Shown here: positions 45,961-55,679 of the stretch, in pieces | Layout: every line of letters begins with the position of its first letter | How positions within the stretch are numbered: position 1 is the first letter of the stretch | Source: Ophthalmolycus amberensis | Lineage: Eukaryota > Chordata > Actinopteri > Perciformes > Zoarcidae | Assembly (NCBI GenBank): GCA_024529925.1 | Contig: JAFEUB010000917.1 | Location: 1-64,000 of the forward strand | DNA length: 64,000 nt | Reading direction: 5' to 3' | Made by a program: the position numbers and the translations under genes | The notes under the pieces: generated by a model | What the model saw: the letters and a program-made list of their open reading frames with translations, nothing else | Database searches by the model: none | Told to the model about the DNA's origin: nothing

Positions 45961-47499
45961 CTTGAGTTGTTCCTCCTAATAAACTCCAGTTTATAATAGG
46001 AAATCAGCAGCAGATTGAAGCGCCAGTATTCCAGTATTAAATCCCAGTGTTTCCAGTATTTCCTCCGTTGTGTGACTTCTGTGTTAAGTTTAATTTGTTG
46101 GTTAAAACACAGTAGACACAAAGTGCAGCAGTGTCATAGGATGCGTATCATTTAATGCCTTCAACTGTGGAATGAGGAACACAGATATACAGCCATCAGG
46201 TGTACGCGACCACGCCTTCTGTGAATTCCTGTTCCATAAATCTGTGGTGGAGAGAACAGGTATGTAGTGAACTATTCAGCTTCTACAATGTGACAATGTC
46301 GTAACACCGCCTGCATGGGAGACAGGGCACATTTATCCTAACCGGTCTGACTGAACCTCAACCTGCCAACCACCTGACTCCTCCCTCCCCAACCAAACAA
46401 CAAGGAACACAGGTGCCCTCGCGGTTATTGAGCAGGTGTGTGTTTGTGTGTGTGTGTCACATGCTTTATAGAGTTGTCGTTTAATATGTAGTGGTGCACA
46501 GAATGATGTCACACAGGCTCAATCTGGTGCAACTCATTTAATTAACGTGTTCTGCAAAATATGACTTTAGGTATACAATCGCTTCACAGCGTTTTAGACA
46601 ACAGAGATTCTCATTATCTCGCTGAATCACCATTAACGGTTTCAAAATACCACAAATGCACAAAATTAACAATTACAACTCCTCGTTCACTCTTTTGAGG
46701 GAAATATGATAACATGAGTGACGCGGGCTCCCTCACATGAGGGCTCATTATCAAGGCTCCGGCTCCGCGGTCATGCTACTAGAGTGGCGGCCGGGAACCT
46801 TGCATTAGCTAACTAGCTGACTTTACTTTACATGAAAGTGGATGCCAAAGCTAATCCATCCAAGTGTAACTTGTTTCCCACACAAGTGGATGACCTCGGG
46901 CATGTCATCCATGCTAAGGGGAGGATGGCAGATCCTGCTAAGAAGGAGGTAGGTATTGATTGCAGTTAGATTGCAGTTACATGAGTGAGGTGTGTTACAC
47001 TCCCAGCATGCACTGAGGCAATAGATTCATGGACATAAATCTAATTTTATGTTTCCCACAATATTTCCACTCTTTCATCGCTGCTAAACATGAGATATTA
47101 CCAGTTAATATGGTTAATCAGCGCATTCCGAATGATGCCACAAGAGAAGCATATCTTGCCAAAAGAAAGCAGAGGTAATAAAAATTGATAAACACTATAA
47201 TCGATCTTAATTAACTTATTTATTGATAAATTATTTTGCAGTTCATTCTTTTGTGCAGTAGTCAGACCATTCAGGTTTTTAAATAAGAATATGCCAGTTT
47301 ATTTGTTTTCATGGACTTACGTGGTTACAGTTATCAGAGGAGGAAGAGAGAGGGGAAAATTGTGAAACCCCCCATCAGCAAGATGTCCAGAACAGAACAG
47401 AAGGGGAAACACTGAGGTAATAGTGGAAGCAATACCAGAGAAACCAAAGGGAAATGAAAAGGGACACAACTCCCATAGAACTACTGCTTCTTATTGTGA
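45961..47499. other. spacer between the TRIM gene and HES unit B
   Basis: About 1.5 kb of mixed sequence with a short TG repeat (about 46437-46458) and a gypsy reverse-transcriptase fragment (46832-46948). No gene was seen. Confidence 0.45.
46832..46948 (+). pseudogene. Ty3/gypsy reverse-transcriptase fragment
   Basis: A 39-codon frame reads ANPSKCNLFPTQVDDLGHVI followed by HAKG and DPAKKE. The KC-LF…V-LGH-(V/I)…G…DP pattern is the segment of gypsy reverse transcriptase just after the catalytic YxDD block. Nothing recognisable flanks it, so this is a small dead remnant, not part of the LTR element at 48-51 kb. Confidence 0.45.
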
Positions 47500-47704
47500 T
47501 GTGAATATTTCAAATGGAGAATTTTTCCACAAGTGTGCCTCATTGTGCATCATGTTAGATACAATGTCTGACCTCTTACACTTTAAAGATAGCTAACTAT
47601 AAACAATTTATATAAAATACCTGAATCTCACAGTTATTTGAAAATAATAGTGCAGCAAATTTGTTTTTTAAATTAAGATTTCTCATTTGTTTTGACTAGA
47701 CTTA

Positions 47705-47975
47705 AGGTAAGATAATCCTTTATTAGTCCCGCAGTGGGGAAATGTATAGGATTACAGCAGCATAGTGGACAGTGCAAACAAGAGACATAGTAAAAAACAT
47801 TGTATCAAAACAAGTATTATAAATAAGTAATAAACTTTAATATTAACTTACCGGTAAGTAAAAAAGAAATCCACAATAACTCAAATATAACTATAACTAA
47901 AAACTAAAAATATTATATATACAAACACAATAATTGTTGTATTGCACGGTGTATTTATATCGCACAGATTTTTTG
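47705..47975 (-). mobile_element. LINE 3' end fragment
   Basis: Carries AAGATAATCCTTTATTAGTC followed by CCGCAGTGGGGAAAT, the reverse complement of the tail of the LINE at 55515-55550. Copy A lacks it at the corresponding place (about 39975), so it inserted into unit B after, or independently of, the duplication. Confidence 0.6.
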
Positions 47976-48058
47976 TGTTTGGTTACTTCATATTATTAGA
48001 GTGACGTAACATTAACAATCCCCCTTCATCAAGAATCTTTGTTTAGCACTAAACAGGT

Positions 48059-48745
48059 TGTCACGGGAGTTCACGGGTAGGACCCAAAACGCAAGACCAC
48101 AGGAGACAGAAGTTAATGGAAACAGGTTTTATTAGCCTGACTAATACAGGAAGGTGTGGAGCCCGTGGTCCGACACCCGAGTGGCAGATCGATGGTGTGA
48201 GGCCCGTGGCTCGACACCGGAGGGCTGGTAGCCTGACGGCGTGAAGTCCCGTGGCTCGATATCAGAGAGTAGGCAGATCGACGATGTGAGTCCCGTGGCT
48301 CGACACCGGAGGGCTGGCAGTTCGCCGGCGTGAGTAGTCCGTGTCACACAAGGAGGGCAGAGCGGCGGAGTGTAATCCGTAAACACAAGGAGGGCAGAGC
48401 GGCGGAGTGTAATCCGTAAACACAAGGAGGGCAGAGGATGCCACGGGGTTGACACGGGTGAAAGACGGTACGACCTGACAACCCCAGACTGCAGGCCCAG
48501 AGCTTATATAGAGACAGGGGGCTCATTAGTGGGACCTGAGTCTGGTGTGTCAGGCTGCAGGAGGTGATCGGCTGGAGTGTCCTCAGCTGTGCATAATCAA
48601 GGGTGTGGCCCTGGGAGGTGTCTGGAGGCAGAGGACAACACAGAGCACATGGCACACAATAACAAACGGGGGGAATGACAGGCCACATGAGGAGGAGATC
48701 AGGGGAAACACACAACGGGTCCGACATGGACCCTGGATCCTGACA
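48059..48745 (-). repeat. 3' LTR
   Basis: 687 bp. It carries on the minus strand CTATATAAGC (TATA box, about 48512-48503), AATAAA (48133-48128), and an internal 37-bp tandem duplication (CACAAGGAGGGCAGAGCGGC…) at about 48350-48433. Confidence 0.9.
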
Positions 48746-50686
48746 GTACCCCCCCCTTAAGGCACGGATTCCAGACGTACAACAAGACACAAAGAAGGGC
48801 GGGTGGAGGGGGTCCGGAGGAGGGATGTCCCCACAGCTACAAGGCCGACTAGGGTGGGCGGCGGGGGTCCGGAGGAGGGGTGACAGGATCTGACCGGCCA
48901 CGGGGCCGCAGAAGAGCGTCGGCCCCAGGTGCTCCGGCAGACGGCCGGGAGGGCAGAAGGGCTCTGGACACGGGTGCTCCGGCGGACGGCCGGGCGGGCA
49001 GAAGCCTCCGGGCACGGGTGCTCCGGCGGACGGCCGGGCGGGCAGAAGGGCTCCGGGCACGGGTACTCCGGCGGACGGCCGGGCGGGCTCTGGAGAACAG
49101 GATGCTGGTGCAGCAGCGGCAGGTACTGGAGGTTGCTGCAGCTCGGAGACAGCAGCGGGCACTGGAGGTCGCTGCTGCTCCGCGACGGCAGCGGGCACTG
49201 GAGATCGCTGCCGCTCAGAGACGGCAACTGGAGGTCGTTGCGCCTCTGGGATGGCGGCCGGGTCTGGGAGAGGCGGCGGCTCGGAGGCGGCGGCGGCCGG
49301 GTCCGGAGATAGCTGCGGCGCTGAGGCGGCGGCGACCGGGTCCGGGGATAGCTGCGGCGCTGAGGCGGCAGGAACTGGAGCTGGCGCAGAGGCGGCAGGA
49401 ACTGGAGCTGGCGCAGAGGCGGCAGGAACTGGAGCTGGCGGCGGCGCTGAGGCGGCAGGAACTGGAGCTGGCGGCGGCGCTGAGGCGGCAGGAACTGGAG
49501 CTAGCGGCGGCGCTGAGGCGGCAGGAACTGGAGGTCGCCGCTGCGGCGCTGAGGCGGCAGGAACTGGAGCTGGCGCAGAGGCGGCAGGAACTGGAGGTCG
49601 CCGCTGCTCCGGGACGGCAGCGGCGGGAACTGGAGGTCGCTGCTGCTCTGGGATGGCAGCGGTGGGAACTGGAGGTCGCTGCTGCTCTGGGACGGCAGCG
49701 GCGGGAACTGGAGGTCGCTGCTGCTCTGGGACGGCAGCGGCGGGAACTGGAGGTCGCTGCTGCTCTGGGACGGCAGCGGCCGGGGCTGGAGGTCGCTGCT
49801 GCTCTGGGACGGCAGCGGCGGGAACTGGAGGTCGCTGCTGCTCTGGGACGGCAGCGATGGGAACTGGAGGTCGCTGCTGCTCTGGGACGGCAGCGGCGGG
49901 AACTGGAGGTCGCTGCTGCTCTGGGACGGCAGCGGCCGGGGCTGGAGGTCGCTGCTGCTCTGGGACGGCAGCGGCGGGAACTGGAAATCGCCGCTGCGCC
50001 GGGACGGCAGCGGCCGGGACTGGGGAAGGCTGTGGCGCAGAAGCGGTAGGAACTGCTGCTAGCTGCGGCGCAGAGACGGCAGGAACAGTAGCTGGCTGCG
50101 GCGCAGAGACGGCAGGAACAGTAGCTGGCTGGAATGCCGTCCGACTACAGTGGGCCGGAGTCGGCCGGACCACTGAGTGTTCCGCAACGCTTGCTTGGCC
50201 CCCTCTCCGGCTGAGAAGGTGCTTAGCCATATAATCAGAGTCCCCCAGAGGGTCAAAAACTCTCATCAGCCCCGCCACAAAGTCCACATAACAAACAGTA
50301 TTAGTCCGCTCAAAACCTAATGTTCTCGCGGCCCAGTCCAAAGCCCTTCCCCGCAGTAATCCAACCACGTAGGACACCTTGGACCCGTCCGAGGCAAAAG
50401 TCTGAGGCTGACGGTCAAATACCCGTTGGCATAGCAACAGGAAGCCCTGGCACTTCCCCAGTGTTCCGTCATACGAATCCGGAGCCGGCACGGGGGATTC
50501 CCAGGCCGCCGAGGCGAGGACAGGCGGAAATAGTGCGGGTGCTGGAACTGGTGGAGACTTGACTGTCCGGGCTAGTTCCTGCCCGAGCCAGCCAAGCCGA
50601 GAAACCTCAGCAGCGAAACCTCTCATCTCCTCCAGCAGCCTGTTAGTTCTGTCCAGCGCAGCTGCTCCTGTGGTTGCTGGGTCCAT
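48344..50686 (-). CDS. Gag-like protein with capsid N-terminal part and long proline-rich repeat region
   Basis: One ATG-started frame of 780 residues that ends inside the 3' LTR. Residues about 1-165 resemble the Gag of sushi-ichi/Ty3-gypsy elements (SYDGTLGKCQGFLLLCQRVF; VSYVVGLLRGRALDWAARTL). Homology stops at about GGQASVAEHSV, where family members continue into the capsid C-terminal domain; no zinc knuckle follows. The next several hundred residues are Pro/Ala-rich tandem repeats (unit PVPAAAVPEQQRP, 13 residues, 39 bp, at about 49600-50010, then PVPAASAP types), followed by a Pro/Cys-rich segment running into LTR-derived sequence. Possible roles are particle assembly or packaging with help from another element. 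The tail may be an accidental open frame, because the 39-bp repeat is open in several frames on both strands. Confidence 0.7.
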   Translation of the reverse strand: MDPATTGAAALDRTNRLLEEMRGFAAEVSRLGWLGQELARTVKSPPVPAPALFPPVLASAAWESPVPAPDSYDGTLGKCQGFLLLCQRVFDRQPQTFASDGSKVSYVVGLLRGRALDWAARTLGFERTNTVCYVDFVAGLMRVFDPLGDSDYMAKHLLSRRGGQASVAEHSVVRPTPAHCSRTAFQPATVPAVSAPQPATVPAVSAPQLAAVPTASAPQPSPVPAAAVPAQRRFPVPAAAVPEQQRPPAPAAAVPEQQRPPVPAAAVPEQQRPPVPIAAVPEQQRPPVPAAAVPEQQRPPAPAAAVPEQQRPPVPAAAVPEQQRPPVPAAAVPEQQRPPVPTAAIPEQQRPPVPAAAVPEQRRPPVPAASAPAPVPAASAPQRRPPVPAASAPPLAPVPAASAPPPAPVPAASAPPPAPVPAASAPAPVPAASAPAPVPAASAPQLSPDPVAAASAPQLSPDPAAAASEPPPLPDPAAIPEAQRPPVAVSERQRSPVPAAVAEQQRPPVPAAVSELQQPPVPAAAAPASCSPEPARPSAGVPVPGALLPARPSAGAPVPGGFCPPGRPPEHPCPEPFCPPGRLPEHLGPTLFCGPVAGQILSPLLRTPAAHPSRPCSCGDIPPPDPLHPPFFVSCCTSGIRALRGGYCQDPGSMSDPLCVSPDLLLMWPVIPPVCYCVPCALCCPLPPDTSQGHTLDYAQLRTLQPITSCSLTHQTQVPLMSPLSLYKLWACSLGLSGRTVFHPCQPRGILCPPCVYGLHSAALPSLCLRITLRRSALLV
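48503..48512 (-). promoter_or_regulatory. LTR TATA box (3' LTR copy)
   Basis: On the element strand CTATATAAGC. The 5' LTR holds the same sequence about 2644 bp higher (about 51147-51156), which would drive gag. Confidence 0.6.
48749..48758 (-). other. polypurine tract
   Basis: AAGGGGGGGG on the element strand, three bases upstream of the 3' LTR, the expected primer for plus-strand DNA synthesis. Confidence 0.7.
49340..50010 (-). repeat. 39-bp and related in-frame tandem repeats within gag
   Basis: At 49600-50010 about ten copies of a 39-bp unit. At 49340-49600 shorter units of 24-36 bp based on GAGGCGGCAGGAACTGGAGC. All lengths are multiples of three, so the frame is retained. Confidence 0.9.
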
Positions 50687-50702
50687 TATGGTCAGGTCGT
50701 TC

Positions 50703-51389
50703 TGTCACGGGAGTTCACGGGTAGGACCCAAAACGCAAGACCACAGGAGACAGAAGTTAATGGAAACAGGTTTTATTAGCCTGACTAATACAGGAAGGTG
50801 TGGAGCCCGTGGTCCGACACCCGAGTGGCAGATCGATGGTGTGAGGCCCGTGGCTCGACACCGGAGGGCTGGTAGCCTGACGGCGTGAAGTCCCGTGGCT
50901 CGATATCAGAGAGTAGGCAGATCGACGATGTGAGTCCCGTGGCTCGACACCGGAGGGCTGGCAGTTTGCCGGCGTGAGTAGTCCGTGTCACACAAGGAGG
51001 GCAGAGCGGCGGAGTGTAATCCGTAAACACAAGGAGGGCAGAGCGGCGGAGTGTAATCCGTAAACACAAGGAGGGCAGAGGATGCCACGGGGTTGACACG
51101 GGTGAAAGACGGTACGACCTGACAACCCCAGACTGCAGGCCCAGAGCTTATATAGAGACAGGGGGCTCATTAGTGGGACCTGAGTCTGGTGTGTCAGGCT
51201 GCAGGAGGTGATCGGCTGGAGTGTCCTCAGCTGTGCATAATCAAGGGTGTGGCCCTGGGAGGTGTCTGGAGGCAGAGGACAACACAGAGCACATGGCACA
51301 CAATAACAAACGGGGGGAATGACAGGCCACATGAGGAGGAGATCAGGGGAAACACACAACGGGTCCGACATGGACCCTGGATCCTGACA
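50703..51389 (-). repeat. 5' LTR
   Basis: 687 bp. Matches the 3' LTR except for one base noticed by eye (T at 50957 for C at 48313). Confidence 0.9.
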
Positions 51390-52226
51390 CAGGTATGTTG
51401 TGGATAAACAGTTACTTGTTGCGTTATATTGTGTCTTGATTTATCAATAAAAGGAAGGAAAGATGATGGAGACCTCTGTCTGTTAAGTTCAAATGAAAAA
51501 CCACAACATGAGAAGACATAATATTCAGTTAGAAGTGTTTGTTTATTCAACAAGTCACAATGAGCCTCATGAAGTATGAAAGCTCCAACTAGAGGTGATG
51601 ATTCATCACAACAACAACTTGTAGATTTCTACAAGACACACTGTACTCAGAGAGAGTAAAGGAACAACCGTCTTTAGTAAAAGACAAACCGTTTACATGA
51701 TGTGAGGACACAGTACTCACTGTCTTTAAAAATACTTTCCAAATGGATTCAAACATTTGCACTTAGTGAACAAAACAAATAGTAAAAACTGACCTTACAA
51801 CAGATCACAGTCTTCTTAGTAAACATTGAATTCAATTGAATCCCAAAATGTTAACATTTCCATTGTCACTGTAAAACTGAGACAATGTGACATTAAACAA
51901 ACCTTTCACAATAAAAGGATAAACATATTGATCATAAAACAGATCATTTTTCAATAATCACATAAAGTGAGGAAAAGTCCATTATGACAAAATGTCCATA
52001 AAAAGGACAATTAACATGTTTGATCATAATGATCAATATTAATCAAGAGGTAACAAATATCACCAATGCATAATATTGTACCAACACATGACATGCTGTA
52101 AGCAATAAAAGTATCACAGGAACATTGTGACATTAAGCAAATCTTTTAGTAAAAAAAGATAAACATTTGGATCTAACAACAGATCAGTTTGGAGTAATCA
52201 GAGAGATTAAAGTCCTTTGACATGTG

Positions 52227-52614
52227 TCAAAAAGAAGAGTTAAAGTTTATGATCAAAATGATCAAAAACTGTTGATGCTGCTGCTGCAGTCGTCTCAGGA
52301 CACAAACGGTCATCTCCAGGATGTCTGCTTTCTCCAGCTTGGAGTCTGGCTGCTGTTTGAGGAACTCTGGATCCAGGAGAGACTTGAGCTGCTCAATGCT
52401 GCTGTTGATTCTCTCTCTGCGTAACTTCTCCACCAGAGGCTTTCTGATCTGCAGAAAGAAGAACAAAGTCATTAATAAACTTATTCTGGAGTTTAGAGTT
52501 AGCATGAAGAAACACAACGTCTCATTGACAACATTTAGATCTTCTTGAATCTTTAATTTACCTTGTGAGCTGCTCCTGAGAATTGGTCATTGCTGCAGTG
52601 ATTGTAGGTGCCAT
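52227..52614 (-). pseudogene. broken HES5-like gene, copy B
   Basis: Exon 1 (52614-52562) is 53 bp instead of 63: ten bases are missing just before the donor, so the frame into exon 2 is lost. Exon 2 (from 52448) keeps an intact basic region and helix-loop-helix, including QQPDSKLEKADILEM, but after the Gln-rich QQQHQQ a deletion of about 0.5 kb joins it to former 3' UTR sequence. The frame then runs FLIILIINFNSSF and stops at 52227. The second half with WRPW is gone. The promoter appears intact (TTCCCACA at 52735-52742; CTATAAG on the gene strand). If transcribed it could not make a Groucho-recruiting repressor. An internal or cryptic start could at most give a bare bHLH peptide. Confidence 0.9.
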
Positions 52615-52734
52615 GTGTGGATCTCTGTGCTGTAGAGGTCTCTGTAGAGAGAATCTGATCTCTGCTGGCTTCATCCCTCCTACTTATAGTCCCACATCTC
52701 CATATGAATGTGTGGGTCTGGGTCTAGTTGGGGT

Positions 52735-52742
52735 TTCCCACA
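52735..52742 (-). promoter_or_regulatory. RBPJ-type site of copy B promoter
   Basis: TGTGGGAA on the gene strand, at the same position relative to the ATG as in A and C. The distal site is at 53297-53304. Confidence 0.5.
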
Positions 52743-53699
52743 GTCTCAGCCAATCAGAGAGCTTGGTGAGACAAAGAGGGAGGCAGCACACTTATTGCTC
52801 TTAATTCCTGGGGGACAATGGTTAGATCTCAGGGGAACAGGTGGAGGACTGGGGGGGTGATGGAGAGAGACTCTCAGAGCTCTGTGTGAATCTGGGAAAG
52901 TGGTGACCCTGTAGAGAGAGCAGATCTGCTGCCTGATGCTGGGATCAATGACTTTGACTGAGCACACGCTCATCATCACATCACACACGTGGAGACTGGC
53001 AATTAATTACATCTTGGTTACAATGTCTGACGTTTGTGTTCCAAAACCTGAAGTACCAAAGTATGTTTTTCTTGATAAATTAAGATACAATTTTCAAATT
53101 GTTTCTTTTGACTTCTCTCTTAAACTTTAAAAAATCAACATACTGTATTTTAGAATATCAGTTATTTCATATATTACTAAGACTATAACTCAAATGATAT
53201 ATTTAAAAACGTGAAGACAGCAGTTAGTTTTCTGTCCAGATGTTTCAGTCTTGTGACTTGTGTCTTGTGGTCAGTGGGTAGAAAGTTGGTCTCAGTTTCC
53301 CACACTGACTCCTTGAATGCTGGTCGATGAACAACAAAGGACGTTGAATGGAGCCTTTGTGACTGATACTGGACGTGTGTTGTAGTAGAAGCAGAGCCTG
53401 ACGTCACCAACCATCTGGAGGGAAGGAACACCATTGGCTGACTCTGACAGTCTGTAAGGTTTACAATTATGATGAGAGTTTCACAATAATTGTTTTGCTG
53501 AATTGATTTTGCAAAATATTAAGTCAACATTAAGACATTTTGATCAGTCAATGTTTTGTATATTTTTCTTTCCAATAAGAAACGGTTTAAATATGTCCTC
53601 TCTGCACATGAAGGTGGGAGGTTTCGGGGAGCAGCTGTTTCCTGAAGTGTGCCAAATCTCTTTGGAGAATTCCTCGTCTGCTGGTGGGATGAATGTCAT

Positions 53700-54240
53700 T
53701 CACACTCAACTCTTTCCTCCAGAGCTTTCACTCCGTCTATTAGCAGTAAATAGTCATGTGCTCCTCTACAAATGGATCTTTTGAGGATCCTGTGCACGCA
53801 GTGAGTGACGTTAAGGAAAGAGGGCGGGGCCTCATCAAAAATGACTTCTCATTAAAGTGAGAAGCTGATACAGAACGTTAAGTTAAACTACAGACGGCCA
53901 TTTCTGAAGAATTTACAGTGAGAATGTTGGAGGTTGAAAAACGTAACAGCAATTTGCCTCAATTGTGTGAAAGATATGAGAAAGATGAATTAATGTGAGT
54001 CCCAAGTAGGACTAGTTTAAAGACTTAAACAAATTAAGGAAGTAGTTTTAAAGATACAAACATGAAAAGTAGACTTAAAATGTCTCGGTTGAAAAATGTG
54101 GAACAAGTTAAGTTGCAGTAAAAGTGATGGAAAAATAATAGTAAGGAGCAAGAAAGAATATAAGTTGTGAATGCTTCAAACATTGACACTAATAAACCAA
54201 AATATTAGGTTCATTATAGAGTCACTGATGGAGACCTTTT
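53700..54240. other. spacer between HES unit B and the LINE
   Basis: About 540 bp with no gene. Contains GGGCGGGGC at about 53823 and otherwise AT-rich sequence. Confidence 0.4.
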
Positions 54241-54250
54241 TAAACCTTTT

Positions 54251-55183
54251 TTGCTTCTGAGGGACAAGCTGGAGCAGACCGGGGTGGACCACCACCTCAC
54301 TGCATGGATCCTGGACTACCTCACCAACCGTCCACAGTATGTGCGGATACGGGAGTGTGAGTCAGATCGGGTGTCCTGCAGCACAGGGGCCCCACAGGGA
54401 ACCGTTCTAGCTCCATTCCTCTTCTCCATTTACACCTCGGACTTCAAACATAACTCTGCAAACTGCCACCTGCAAAAGTTCTCTGACGACTCTGCAATTG
54501 TCGGCCTCATCTCCGCCGATGATGACAGAGAATACAGGGAACTAAACCAGGACTTTTTAGGATGGTGCCAGCGGAACCGCCTCCACATCAACTCCAGCAA
54601 GACCAAGGAGCTGGTGGTGGACTTCCGCCGGGGTAAACGCCCTCCTCCGACACCGGTGAGCATCCAGGGACTGGACATTGAGGTCGTGAAGTCGTATAAG
54701 TACCTGGGTGTTCACTTGAACAATAAACTGGACTGGACTGACCACGCTCACGCTCTTTATAAAAAAGGACAGAGCAGACTCTTTCTGCTGAGGAGACTGA
54801 GGTCTTTTGGGGTGCAGGGAGCACTCCTGAAGACCTTCTTCGACTCCGTGGTGGCATCAGCCATCTTCTATGGAGTGGTCTTCTGGAACAGCAGCATCGC
54901 GGCAGCTGACAGGAGGAGACTGGACAAACTGGTGAGGAAGGCCAGCAGCGTGCTGGGATGTCCACTGGATACTGTGGAGGTGGTGGGAGACAGGAGGATG
55001 ATGGCGAAGCTCTCATCCCTGATGAGCCACGCTTCCCACCCCATGCAGGACACTCTGGCAGCTCTGCACAGCTCCTTCAGTCACCGGCTGATTCACCCCC
55101 GGTGTCTGAGGGAGAGGTACCGCAAGTCCTTTCTCCCCGCTGCTGTCAGGCTGCACAACAAACTGCTCTCGGTGGACAACTAA
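54251..55183 (+). CDS. LINE reverse transcriptase, C-terminal 310 residues
   Basis: An open frame with no ATG (it begins with TTG), because the 5' part of the element is missing. Seen: STGAPQGTVLAPFLFSIYTS (RT motif with G-PQG); the catalytic box LQKFSDDSAIVG, with the Asp-Asp pair intact; LHINSSKTKELVVDFR; and YKYLGVHLNNKLDW. About 150 residues of thumb/C-terminal sequence follow, ending in LLSVDN. No frameshift or stop interrupts it, so the copy is fairly young, but without the endonuclease and RT start it cannot be autonomous. Confidence 0.85.
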   Translation: MLLRDKLEQTGVDHHLTAWILDYLTNRPQYVRIRECESDRVSCSTGAPQGTVLAPFLFSIYTSDFKHNSANCHLQKFSDDSAIVGLISADDDREYRELNQDFLGWCQRNRLHINSSKTKELVVDFRRGKRPPPTPVSIQGLDIEVVKSYKYLGVHLNNKLDWTDHAHALYKKGQSRLFLLRRLRSFGVQGALLKTFFDSVVASAIFYGVVFWNSSIAAADRRRLDKLVRKASSVLGCPLDTVEVVGDRRMMAKLSSLMSHASHPMQDTLAALHSSFSHRLIHPRCLRERYRKSFLPAAVRLHNKLLSVDN

Positions 55184-55194
55184 CTTGAACACTT

Positions 55195-55262
55195 GAACAC
55201 GAACACTTTGCACACACTGAACACTTTGCACACTCTGAACACTTTGCACACTCTGAACACTT
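55195..55262 (+). repeat. 18-bp tandem repeat in the LINE 3' UTR
   Basis: Four copies of GAACACTTTGCACACTCT-like units directly after the RT stop codon. Confidence 0.85.
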
Positions 55263-55679
55263 TAATTCATTCACCTGGTGCAATACCTTATCTAATCCGT
55301 GCAATATCCAATACGTTTAAGTATTTACCTGATCCGCCTGTATATTCTGTATATTCTGTATATTCTGTATATACTGGCATATTTAGTATATCTAATACTC
55401 TTCTTACTGTCTTATTTTATTACTGTTCTACTGTTTACTGTTTAGTTTATTATATTACTTGATTTTTATCTTGATTTTTATTACTTGTGAGCAATGCTGC
55501 TGTAATCCTGTAATTTCCCCACTGAGGGACTAATAAAGGATTATCTTATCTTATCTTATCTTATCTTAAACACCATGTTAAAGATATTGTCTCTCATTTG
55601 ATGAAATATCAACATTTTAAAAAGGTTTTTATTCAGATTTATATCAGAGGAACAGTTAGAAGAAAAGACATTTTTGAAA

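Larger units (their letters stand above)
48059..51389 (-). mobile_element. young gag-only LTR retrotransposon (Ty3/gypsy-type, sushi-like Gag)
   Basis: A 3331-bp element with two direct LTRs (48059-48745 and 50703-51389, 687 bp each, TG…CA ends) and an exact 5-bp target duplication CAGGT (48054-48058, 51390-51394). The empty site survives in unit A (ACACAGGTATGTTGTGG, about 40051). Orientation is minus: gag reads from 50686, and a polypurine tract AAGGGGGGGG (48758-48749) sits 3 bases before the 3' LTR. I found one difference between the LTRs (C at 48313 versus T at 50957), implying very recent insertion. There is no protease, reverse transcriptase, RNase H or integrase, so it must be mobilised in trans. 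No TGG-starting primer-binding site is seen next to the 5' LTR, which is unusual. Confidence 0.9.
47500..53560 (-). repeat. amplified HES unit B (interrupted)
   Basis: Tandem copy of unit A in the same orientation. It starts near TATTTCAAATGGAGAATTTT (compare 39780) and runs through the 3' flank, the broken HES gene and the promoter to about 53560. It is interrupted by a LINE fragment (47705-47975) and by the LTR element (48059-51389). A further unit-B-like piece, the far-upstream module, continues at 55680-56370 beyond an inserted LINE. Confidence 0.8.
54240..55566 (+). mobile_element. 5'-truncated LINE (CR1/L2/Rex-like)
   Basis: Contains the C-terminal part of a reverse-transcriptase ORF, a short 3' UTR with an 18-bp tandem repeat (55195-55262) and a (TGTATATTC)n stretch (about 55335-55375). 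It ends GGGACTAATAAAGGATTATC followed by (TTATC)n at about 55536-55566. Ending in a short tandem repeat instead of poly(A) is typical of CR1/L2-clade LINEs. Confidence 0.8.

Noticed and set aside
48880..50049. Long plus-strand frame (389 codons) and a second one at 49251-50234
   Set aside because: They lie antisense to gag in a GC-rich repeat whose units are multiples of three and contain few stops. They lack any family resemblance and begin and end with the repeat.
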